Under the pieces are notes generated by a model. The model was not told where the DNA came from. It saw nothing but the letters and a program-made list of their open reading frames with translations, and ran no database searches. From Mucor racemosus (lineage: Eukaryota > Mucoromycota > Mucoromycetes > Mucorales > Mucoraceae): DNA of 64,000 bases. The stretch is from contig JAPEHQ010000001.1 of assembly GCA_027405735.1 (NCBI GenBank), positions 4,836,001-4,900,000 on the forward strand, read 5' to 3'. Positions 55,292-64,000 of this stretch are shown here, piece by piece. A program made the position numbers and the translations under genes. How positions within the stretch are numbered: position 1 is the stretch's first letter; every line of letters starts with the position of its first letter.

Positions 55292-55343
55292 TGTCGAGCC
55301 CAGCTTATTCTATTAAATTTGGCTGGCAAAACCCGGCTCGACA
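55292..55343 (+). repeat. 52-nt hairpin element, copy 2
   Basis: Begins TGTCGAGCC and ends GGCTCGACA with inner CCAGC/GCTGG and the AAATTTGGCTGGCAAAA core. Same length as copy 1 at 34670-34721, and differing from it only in the loop. Confidence 0.75.
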
Positions 55344-55547
55344 CCAATACTACCAACATCCATGGGTCATTTTACGTTCAGCCAGTTTGAGCAAACAGTT
55401 GCTTACCTGCTACTTGCACCTACTAAGATCAGCAAGCCCATCAGTTCTTCTCAACGAACATGATTCCAAATGACCTCCCGTTGCAATGGCAAATACTTCT
55501 AGCGCTGATCCGCAGAATTGCAAAAAAGGTTTAGCCTTGTCGTATGT

Positions 55548-55965
55548 TTTCAGATTTGATGAATAATACTTAAAAATAATACAATTAAAAGAGAATGAGT
55601 AATGAATTAGTTCTTCAACTGTACGTATAATAAAAACAAAGTATCGTTTATTTAGATATAAAAGTATGATGGTCTTTTATATTGATTTGACATTGAGATC
55701 CTGAGATATAATTTAAGGCGCTATTCAACCATTAGATTTGTTTGATAGTGATCTATGGATTTAAATGGATCAATCATAATATAACCGTTCTTGCAGAGCT
55801 TGTGAGTTGTTTTGTTTCAATGCTGCGCTAAATATGCTTGGATGTCGATTTGATTGCTACTTGATTGATTAACCGCTGGGATGAAATAATATGGTGTTAT
55901 AATTGAGATCCAAGCATTATTGGTAATCGCTGGATAAACTTAGTACGCTAGGAGTCTTTTATATC
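55548..55965 (+). repeat. LTR-like dispersed repeat F, copy 1
   Basis: Matches the reverse complement of 62460-62870. Landmarks are TTAAAAGAGAATGAG, AGTTCTTCAACTGTA, ACCATTAGATTTGTTTGATA, TTGCAGAGCTTGTGAGTTG, ATAATATGGTGTTATAATTG and TAAACTTAGTACGCTAGGAG. Read on the minus strand it has a TATAAAAG box about 25-30 bp before AATAAACGATAC, as LTRs have, but I find no coding body and no clear TG...CA ends. Confidence 0.55.
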
Positions 55966-58131
55966 CAGTATCAAGAGTTTGCATTTCAATAAATCTCGTA
56001 GTCAATAAATTGTAAGATGTATTGATACTGTAAAAGAAGAGAGCATATGTTACTTGGCGGCATACAACATAGTATATGATTCATATTCTTGCCAATGGTC
56101 ACTCTTCCAAAAAAAAGCCGAACAATCTCCGGAAGCGGCCATTTAATGATATTTCCAAGCTTTAAATCTCTATAAAAAATTACCGGACAGCCCGGACACG
56201 GCTGTTTAAATATTACAAGCAGCTATAAGATGCAGGTATCGAAATTTCATACAAAAATTAAGTTTCGGCTGTATTGCGGCTTTTAATTATTCAAAGACTT
56301 ATTTCAAGTAAAGCATAAATACAACCTACAACATTATTAGTCTAATAACGGATTGAACTTGAAAAGTATAAGATGACACAACCGGATTCGAAAAAAAGTC
56401 CATAAAATCACAAATTTAAAGGATTTATATATAAAAGCACTACGGCCGACCTGTGCTGCACAAGATGATTTTGTTGTGCCTAGTTGGGCTGCACACTATG
56501 GCCGGATGAGTTGTTGCGCCCACTGAATAATGGATAAAAAGATAACAAGATAACAAGATGCACATGGGCACAACAAAATAAACTGCACACGAACACAACG
56601 AAAAGCCTGTATGTGCAAAATTATAGATTCTGTCCGTGCACATAACATTAATCCCATGTGTGCATAATAGTAGAATTGCCTATAAGCATATCATTATTCC
56701 TACTTGTGCATAATAATGGGCTGATCGAATGGGCACAAATTGGTTTGTACATGGGATCGTGTCGTTTTTAAAATTCCATTGTATTTTTTACTGGGATGGG
56801 TCTTTAAATTACATTTGTTGATTTTATTAATATAGATTATAGACAATAATACAATTCAATACGTTGTTAATGTAGAGCAATACATGCAAGAGCCAATACA
56901 TTTAAAATTATTATTATTTATAAATACGCTTATAGATATAATGTTTACAGCAACTACGGTTTTTGCTAGAGCATAAACTTGAATAACATTTACTGCTTAA
57001 ATTTATATGTAAGCCAAATCTAAGATTATAGGTGTTATTTTATCGCTCATAAAATTTAAACAAATTAACCTTTTTTAAACTTACTAGTTTCTTAGTTTAC
57101 GGATTGTCAGCTGTAAAAAGATTTGTTTTCAAGCATGGCTACAACGATCAAAACTGTGTTTATTAGGCAAGACATCAGATTATTCTTTTTTTGTATTTCT
57201 ATACCATTTGAAATTTTATCACTTTCCTGGAATATTTCTTGGGTTGCAGCCAGTTCTACCTTTTCATTGGGTAGATATGTAAATATCATTGCCTTCGATT
57301 TGGTCTGGTAATGAAGAGATACGTTCAACAATACAGTAGTAAATAATGATATTTGATCATAGTGTGCAGTTAAATGAAAATATCAATCTCTTAATACAAC
57401 GACTGTTACCTACTATATTAAAAACATTAGTCCCTTATGTTAGAATGCGTATTCAGATAAAAGAAAAAAATACCAGATTGATAGTCTGATATGCCTTATC
57501 AAACGGTGAATCATATCCTTGGAATATGAAAACAAAAAGAGAGAAACATACGTAGAAGAAGATTTTCAAGGCTTTACATTATTTATGATATATCAGAAGT
57601 TTACCCAGATGTAAAAATCCAGGAACAACTATTGAAATCCAACATGACATGACCACTAGCATTAACAGCAACTATCAGGAACATTCAGGAACACTTGGCA
57701 ACAATGAAACATAAGCAATCCTACATCTTATTATCCAAATGATACAATCACATATTCGCAATTACACAAATTCCATTGTATATGATTTGTTCCCAAATCA
57801 TATCAAGTACCTCAATACCCGGCAATTCATTGGCAATATTAATAATAATATAACTATCTAGAAAACATATAAATATAAAGCATCAATAAATTAATGACAT
57901 GTATCTTTTAGCAGAGTATTTTTATATTAGCATCTTTTGATATAACAATTTAGCGCAATCAAAAAAATCCTGCTAAATTGCATATTTCAGCCAATGTAAA
58001 AGCAGCATTACAGCGCCTGAACTATATAATAATAAGCAAAATAGGCAATATCTGTTACTATAATAGAAACATAAAATTTTCTACTAGAAAAACCGTCTTT
58101 CATATCATACATTCATTAGAATATTTTAAAC
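55966..58131. other. Non-coding region with CCGGA and TGTGCA clusters
   Basis: No gene seen. At 56115-56280 two similar CCGGA...CGGC segments recur. At 56450-56740 GTGCA, TGCACA and GGGCACA elements recur at least ten times in 300 bp. At 57107-57331 a 74-residue minus-strand open frame (YLPNEKVELAATQEIFQESD) looks coding-like, perhaps a gene relic, but I do not recognise it. Confidence 0.5.
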
Positions 58132-58815
58132 GCGAGCCCGTAGAGCAACGCCGTAATTGAGCATAGCAAGATTGAATGGTTAAGTCTCTTATACTATGGT
58201 ATATATCTAAGTTTTAAATAAACATGCGGTTTTTTTAAACTTATCTTATATTTAACCATGTAAGGTCTGAAAATTCAGTTTTTGTAGCGGACATTTTTGG
58301 GGCTCATTTGATCCTTACCAACACTCATGATTTTGATCAAAAATCAGAAAAATCAAATTTTGATACCAAAATCAACGTTTAAATATACTACATTGTAAGA
58401 AAAAATTGTAGCCATAGCTAATACAGAGTTTATAAAAGCTTAATATTAAATGTTAAGTAATAAAAATTTGTACTTTTGCCCCAAAAACGGTTTTTTAATT
58501 AAAGGATTTTTGTGTAATATTTTACAATAAAAATGTTTGTTATTTTTTATTGAGCAAATAGAGCGCTAATTTTTTTATATGTGTATATTTTTTGTTTTTA
58601 CAATTAGTAGTATAATTAACTCTAGATTTGCAAAATCAGAAAAAAAAAATTAAAAAATGTCAAAATTGATGATCTGGACAAGAATAATTTTTGAAATTAA
58701 TATTCCGCTTATAAGCTTTGTGAGTCTTAAAAATAAGAGATTATATAATACTTGAGAACTTTTTTAAGAATTTACGATGCTGTACCCACTTGATTCAAGC
58801 TTATTACTGTAAATC
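58132..58815 (+). repeat. Dispersed repeat B, uninterrupted copy (LINE empty site)
   Basis: Collinear, in inverse orientation, with 16366-16523 joined to 22351-22875. The junction sequence AAAATGTCAAAATTGATGA at about 58657 has a single, uninterrupted target where the other copy holds the LINE. It gives direct evidence for the LINE boundaries. Confidence 0.9.
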
Positions 58816-58918
58816 TTTATACATGTTAATATTGCATGGTTGTTTATTTGATGATAATATAATCTTACTTTATAATTATTGCGCTAGAGGTAATTTATAT
58901 TGAGCTTTAACCTTACAT

Positions 58919-59115
58919 TTCCAATAATATCATAAACATAAACATGACCATCACTGAAACCTATTGCCGTCTTTTTATCCTCTTTGTCCCAAGCCAGTTT
59001 ATTCAATGCTTTACTAGTAACCAACTTAAGTAGTAGTTACAAATGGTTCCTCGGTATTTTCATTCAAATTTCATAAACTAAATTGACTAGTTCCATCTAC
59101 GGTAGTATCAAACGT
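58919..59115 (-). pseudogene. Relic of cytoplasmic dynein intermediate chain (WD40 end)
   Basis: Minus-strand reading recovers TTVDGTSQFSL, a stop (TGA at 59071-59073) where Trp is expected, NLNENTEEPFVTTT, then after a frameshift SKALNKLAWDKEDKKTAIGF and SDGHVYVYDIIGN. These match the last WD40 blades of cytoplasmic dynein intermediate chain (pattern VDGTGxFSLWNLN ... LNKLxWDKxxKKTAIGSxDGHxYVYDI). Only a ~65-codon fragment remains. Confidence 0.6.
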
Positions 59116-59827
59116 ATCATCAGCCCGCCTTATGATAAATGCCAATCAAAAATCAGAAACATTTCATTGTCATTGTTATAAGTTATGAAAAGCTTGATTT
59201 TTAATAATACAGCAATTAAATAAAAGACAAAATAATACTAATAGCATATGGTGAGTATTTAACATCCAAGTAAGTTTTTTGATAAAATATGCTTTTAAAC
59301 CCTTTTAAAAATCCTGAGGCAAACCCAACATCTTGGTCCTGTAATTTGTACCCATCAAAATGTTGCGATTTTCACTACACAATGAATGCACCTTTTATCA
59401 ACCTTAACCTCGATGTACATTGTTGGATATCAACTTTTTACCAATTATATTTTCTCTAATTCATTAATATGCAGTCATATTAAACGATGATTTGTAGCAC
59501 TGCCAAAGAAAAAGAATCAATTCTTCAAGAGTTTTCTGCATATCAAATTATGCAATTTAATAGCAATAATTGCTCTTAACTACTATGTTTTTTGAATTTA
59601 TTGATGTCAATTGGAATAATTAGTATTTTAATTCAAAAGTAATCTTTGCTTTATAGATTTACATTCACCCATTCAATAAATGACATTGCATTTATTATCA
59701 GTGGCGTCTGGTCAGATTGAATTTATATTCTTTTTATTTTTTATATCCTAAATTCAGACAGATAATCTCATTTTATCATTTAATGCATATTTAAATATTA
59801 ATAATTGAAAAAGGTATACAATGATAA
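59116..59827. other. Non-coding flank of the DDE transposase gene
   Basis: AT-rich. CAGTGGCGTCTGG at about 59700 looks like a DNA-transposon end, but I cannot find its inverse downstream. No gene seen. Confidence 0.45.
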
Positions 59828-61156
59828 ATGAATGACACAGAAGAAGAGAATATAAAAGAAAAGATTAATATAGAGATTAATAGATTAATAATTGATAAAT
59901 GGTATTTTTATGAATCTAATTGGAAAATAATTAGTAAAAAATATAATCATAGAACTACTTTAAAATATATGAAAGATATAAATTTTATAAAAGATGTATT
60001 ACTTAATCAATTAGGCTATATTCCTGTATTTTACTTTTTAAATATTTTATATGGGACACAAGAGTATCCAGGTCCATATCCTGAATTAGATAAAGGTCTT
60101 ATTTTATTATATCATTTAGTTTGTGGTCTATCAGGGCAGAAAATGTCTCAATTTATGTGCTATGCTACTTTTTATGATTTATATAAAAAATTTTGGATAG
60201 ACAATTATAAAAGAATCAATAAAATAATAAACACAGATTTGTTAAACTTATTTTCAAATATAAAGATAAGATTATTATCTGCAAAACTATATAACCCAAT
60301 AGGATTTAAGAATGTAACTTTAATTATAGATGGTCATGACTCAAAAATAAAATACTACAATCCAGATACAGAAAGAATAAAATTACATTCTTATAAATTA
60401 AAAAAACCAGGTGTCAGAACTCAAATTGTTTGTGATATGAATAAAATGATAATTTATATTTCAGACTCCGAAAAATGTGGTGAATCTAATGATGGTACAA
60501 TGTTCTTAAAAATGAATCTCTATAATAAACTACATATTGGTGATTGTTTGGCTATGGATGGAGGTTATCCACTATTTATAAACCAATTTAAAGAAAATGG
60601 AATTAATCTTGGATATGAATTTAAAGATATGCATTTTATGTATCCAGTTAGAAAAGAAAAGGATAGTAAATTGAGTGTGAATGAATTACATTTTAACAGC
60701 GTATTTGGAAGCTTTAGATCCATAATAGAGAATGAATTTAGTGTTATAGAAAGTAAATTTGAGAGGTTTAATAATAACAGAGCATCTGTACAGGTATCTG
60801 ATATAAAACATTACAATATACAATTTAAATTATCTTGTTTACTGAAAAATATTTGGCAAATGGTTAAAGATTATAATATAGAAGAATTACCGCGTCATAA
60901 GCTTTGGTATAGTGATGGCTTTGAGTTTCCTATAAAAGAAAGTAAGATACAAATTGCATTTAATGATGAGATTAAGATAAATAAAAATCTAATTGAAATA
61001 AGTACGTTACAAAATAAATTATTAAATATGAGCCTTGATGAATTAGAAGTCGATTCTATCAATTTTGACGAAGATGAAATTATGGAAGAAGAAGTTTCAT
61101 TAAAGCATAAAAGAGTTAAAAAAAGTATTGTATATATTGAAAAGCCTGATAGATAA
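59828..61156 (+). CDS. DDE superfamily endonuclease (DDE_Tnp_4-like transposase)
   Basis: Intronless, 442 residues. The N-terminal ~160 residues contain LDKGLILLYHLVCGLSGQKM and CYATFYDLYKKFW, a likely helix-turn-helix domain. The DDE core has IIDGHDSKIKYYNPD (Asp168), LAMDGGYPLFINQF (Asp244) and SVFGSFRSIIENEFSVIESK (Glu301 or 303). LHSYKLKKPGVRTQIVCDMN and DISDSEKCGESNDG-type blocks match the PIF/Harbinger-like DDE_4 group as found in many copies in Rhizophagus. The C-terminus is acidic then basic. The gene is far more AT-rich than its neighbours, with heavy use of ATA, AGA and AAT codons, and lies among repeats, so horizontal or element-borne origin is likely. Terminal repeats were not found. 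Confidence 0.8.
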   Translation: MNDTEEENIKEKINIEINRLIIDKWYFYESNWKIISKKYNHRTTLKYMKDINFIKDVLLNQLGYIPVFYFLNILYGTQEYPGPYPELDKGLILLYHLVCGLSGQKMSQFMCYATFYDLYKKFWIDNYKRINKIINTDLLNLFSNIKIRLLSAKLYNPIGFKNVTLIIDGHDSKIKYYNPDTERIKLHSYKLKKPGVRTQIVCDMNKMIIYISDSEKCGESNDGTMFLKMNLYNKLHIGDCLAMDGGYPLFINQFKENGINLGYEFKDMHFMYPVRKEKDSKLSVNELHFNSVFGSFRSIIENEFSVIESKFERFNNNRASVQVSDIKHYNIQFKLSCLLKNIWQMVKDYNIEELPRHKLWYSDGFEFPIKESKIQIAFNDEIKINKNLIEISTLQNKLLNMSLDELEVDSINFDEDEIMEEEVSLKHKRVKKSIVYIEKPDR

Positions 61157-62121
61157 AGGAATTAATAAAATAAATATAATAGAAGTATAAGGCGTACTAT
61201 TCCCTAGCAATTATCACGTGATCATATTTATACCATATAATAATTTTTTTTTATGTAATTTTATTTTCGTTTTTTTTTCGTTTTGTAACAATAAGGTAAT
61301 ATACAAGTACAACTCATAATACTAATTCTAGGTCTATTAGGTAATTAATACAATCATCACTGACTTATAGTAATAGTTTATTGACTTATTACAGGTCATA
61401 TTCTCTACCATGCAACGTATTACATAATTCTCTTGAAAGTACATATAAAAAGTTTACACTCACCATGATTGATTTCTTTAATATATCAATTTTATATTAT
61501 ATCCAAATTCAATTTTTCTAAAATAAGAATTTAAAGTATAATTAGATATAAAACAGCTATATATAATTAATTAATTATTCTTCATTTATAATTAACCTCC
61601 AGTTATATCGTTGAATCAACTTCATCTTGATTCGATACATTTGACAATTGAATGCCTAAATTACACTTGACCTACCAGATATCGCCACAATAAGGTCTCA
61701 TACAGGTCGCTATATTTTATACGTGGACTGAAATTGTCATGTGACACATTACCTTTGCTTGGTATGTGCTCGTTCTTATTAACTGTAAGAGAATGGCACG
61801 ATATATATTCACATACAGGCTGCCTAGGTTTTGTTTCGAAAGTGATCAATTTATTCAAAGAGAACAAGGTCGAGAGACTATAGAGACCCTCGTAGTCCTG
61901 AAATTTGGGATCAGATATATTTTGACTTTAACATCATTGATTGTTTTGCTTGTTGCATTATTATAGTAATACGAGAGTTTAGAATCAACTAACAGCAATA
62001 TCGTTTTATATTTAAATTGTATGTTGTACCCCTCCAAGTACCATACTTTATCGCCTTCTACAGTATCAATAATATCTTACTATAATATATTGACTACGGC
62101 TTGCATTGAAGTGCAAAGTCT
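61157..62121. other. Non-coding region downstream of the DDE gene
   Basis: AT-rich. Includes TTATCACGTGATCA at about 61211-61224, a CACGTG palindrome, and T-rich tracts at 61241-61280. No gene seen. Confidence 0.45.
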
Positions 62122-62455
62122 TGTTGATATCGGTTATGTATCATTCTTAACCGGATGTCAAATCCAAAAGTAAAACAATAGTTCAGGAATCGAAGTTCAA
62201 GTCAATTTAACATCAACGGAACCATGGCTCCAGCATGGTGTTCCAGTATGATATTACAGCATGGTATTAAAGCATAATATTCCACCATCGTGCCACATTA
62301 GTATAATAAATAACACTTATAATTCTTATCACATCATCATTCCCCTCAACGCAATTAGTATATAAACTCTTTTTATTTCCTTGTAATAAACGAAATCTCT
62401 TGATTAAATTTCTAGTTTTATTTAACATAAACATATTCTGAAAAATCAATCATCG
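62122..62455 (+). repeat. LTR-like dispersed repeat G, copy 1
   Basis: Starts TGTTGATATCGG, contains a TATATAAAC box followed by AATAAACG, and ends near CTGAAAAATCA. It matches the reverse complement of 63003-63355 in the order AAGAATGATACAT, ATCCAAAA, the ATACCATGC-type units, GTATATAAAC and AATAAACG. The structure fits a solo LTR, but I see no internal retrotransposon genes. Confidence 0.55.
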
Positions 62456-62459
62456 GATA

Positions 62460-62870
62460 TAAGAAACTCCTAGCGCACTAAGTTTATCCAGCAATTAACA
62501 AGAACGATTGGGGCTCAATTATAACACCATATTATTTTGTCCCAGAAGTTCATCAATAAAGTAGCTATCAAACCAACATTAAAGCGCGTTAAGAGCATCA
62601 TTAAAACAAGGCAACTTACAAGCTCTGCAAGCGCGGATAAATTATCATTGATCCTCCATTTCAATCCATAGCTTAATATCAAACAGATCTAATGGTTCAA
62701 TAGTGCCTTAAATGACATCTTAGGATTTTAATGTCAAATTAACATAAAAGGCTATAAAGTACTTTTATATTTAAATAAACAGTATCTTGTTTTTATTATA
62801 CAGTTGAAGAACTGATTTATTATTGCTGATTCTCTTTTAATTGTAATCTTTTTTGATTATTATTTATTAT
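62460..62870 (-). repeat. LTR-like dispersed repeat F, copy 2
   Basis: Inverted match to 55548-55965, immediately adjoining repeat G. The pair of F copies is about 6.5 kb apart and encloses the dynein relic and DDE gene, but no terminal element structure links them. Confidence 0.55.
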
Positions 62871-63002
62871 CAAACCTGATAATATAGGACAGCAAACACA
62901 ACTACCAAAATTAATAAGTAAACGTTCTGTTCATACATAATAAATGTTTTAGTGCAATGTGCTTTACATTTATTTCTAAAGAAATTTAGATTTCAAATAT
63001 TG

Positions 63003-63355
63003 TGATTTATCAAAATATGTTTAGGTTAAATAAAATTAGAAATTTAATCAAGTAAAGAGATATCGTTTATTGGAATGAAATTAATAGGGTTTATATACTA
63101 TTTGATTTGGGGAATTAATGGTGTGGTGAGGTAGTTTAGATGTTATTTAATAGTAATGTGTCATGTTGGTATATCATGTTGGAATATCGCACTGGCGTAT
63201 TATGCTTTTGTACCATGCTTCTATACCATGCTTTTAGGAGCATTGTATAGTTAATATTTAATTAAGGAACTTCCGGTTTCGGATCTATTATTGTTTACTT
63301 TTTTGGATTTGACATGATCCGGTTTAAGAATGATACATCATATTGGCTTAAGTAG
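63003..63355 (-). repeat. LTR-like dispersed repeat G, copy 2
   Basis: Inverted match to 62122-62455. Repeat F copy 2 lies in the loop between the two G copies. Confidence 0.55.
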
Positions 63356-64000
63356 CAGTAAGCAAATAAATATAAAAAAGAAGCTAGAAACTAGAAAAAC
63401 ATTGCTTTTTGAATAAACTGATCACCTAATAATCCGCAAAAAATAGCTAAACACAATGTATTAAACATTATCTACTAGATGGTTTTTAAATCTTTAAAAA
63501 ATATAAATTTTTCATCGAGTTATAGATAAATTAAGATTTGATGAAAGATAGGTGACTTAAATGCAAAGCTGCGGTGGACAAAAAATCTGTATTTATGAAA
63601 CACTTTGAGAGCAAAATGTCTTATTTAAAACAGTAGATCAATGCAGAATTGGATGAGCTACAAAAACTATTTAATGATCAGGTGGCGGTAAATATACAGT
63701 TTTTTGTCAAATATTGGAAGCATTTTCTAATTTTCAGTATTTTGCACATTTACAGCTTAGAAATAGACTACAGCTTAAAGCGCGCGATTTCATTTAAAGT
63801 CCGAGAGTGTCGATTTTTGAAACAAGACATTAAATTTTTTTTTCGAGATTTTGATAGAACGATATGATTGGCCGATTTATAGCCCAGCAAAATTGACGCT
63901 ATTTCAAATTTCAAGCAACATTAGTGGCTCCCGTCATTTGAACCATTTCGTGAGGATACTTTTCGACGGTATATCTGTCATTACTCCATGAAAAATGCAG
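63356..64000. other. Modular repeat DNA at the window end
   Basis: No gene. Contains signature modules related to repeats C and E (ATCTGTCATTACTCCATGAAAAATGCAG at the very end, split here as ATCTGTCATTACTCC then ATGAAAAATGCAG) and a block (AAGCAACATTAGTGGCTCCC) similar to DNA at about 34946. The window cuts the repeat. Confidence 0.45.

Noticed and set aside
59700..61300. Terminal inverted repeats for the DDE transposase gene
   Set aside because: CAGTGGCGTCTGG upstream has no inverse match downstream that I could find.
55548..62870. One large element with repeat F as terminal inverted repeats and the DDE gene as its transposase
   Set aside because: The F copies have LTR-like features, the contents include unrelated relics, and no target duplication was seen at the outer edges.
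1..64000. tRNA, rRNA or riboswitch genes
   Set aside because: I looked for B-box-like GGTTCGA patterns and cloverleaf potential by eye and found no convincing case; a formal scan was not possible.

Overview
The window looks like nuclear DNA of an AT-rich, intron-containing filamentous fungus, most likely Mucoromycota (Mucorales-like). Reasons: short GT-AG introns (mostly 54-85 nt) in most genes, a fungal protein set (Ytp1-like, Cho2-type methyltransferase, Sso1-type syntaxin, an arrestin with C-terminal LPxY motifs, a fungal IIC-like cation ATPase), AT-rich intergenic DNA with poly(dA:dT) runs, and large transposon-rich blocks. The taxonomic call is inference. All coordinates and splice sites were read by eye; each multi-exon model was checked for frame continuity.

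Layout: 0.8-2.4 kb, mucin-like single-pass surface protein (-). 4.2-6.2 kb, seven-exon kelch membrane protein (+) behind a duplicated upstream region. 6.5-10.2 kb, an inverted repeat pair around a dead Tc1/mariner element with perfect 211-bp terminal repeats. 10.6-15.2 kb, three minus-strand genes: Ytp1-like, F-box/LRR, and a UBE3D-type (HECT_2) protein. 16.5-22.35 kb, a LINE with two open reading frames, inserted into an older repeat whose uninterrupted copy lies at 58.1-58.8 kb. 22.8-23.35 kb, a degenerate tandem array. 23.8-26.9 kb, CHO2. 28.5-29.7 kb, arrestin-like gene. 29.7-35.0 kb, a repeat island. 35.0-35.6 kb, a decayed secreted-protein gene. 35.7-36.7 kb, CCDC137-like. 37.2-38.8 kb, MED27. 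39.3-42.8 kb, a P-type ATPase. 45.6-47.7 kb, eEF1B-beta and a J-domain protein. 50.1-51.2 kb, a bHLH-zip factor. 52.0-53.0 kb, syntaxin. From 53 kb on the DNA is almost all repeat: a second copy of a ~690-bp repeat inverted relative to one at 44.3 kb, 52-nt hairpins, LTR-like repeats, a relic of dynein intermediate chain, and one intact, very AT-rich DDE transposase gene at 59.8-61.2 kb.

The host genes are housekeeping genes without an obvious shared pathway. Loose themes are membrane and trafficking (CHO2, syntaxin, arrestin, ATPase) and ubiquitin (F-box, UBE3D). I saw no clustered novel enzyme system. The most unusual material is in the repeats: the LINE with its empty site, a modular non-coding family sharing a TATCTC(C/A)(A/G)CGAAAAAT-like signature, the 52-nt hairpin, perfect Tc1 ends around a dead transposase, and large inverted repeat pairs. 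I found no tRNA, rRNA or CRISPR.
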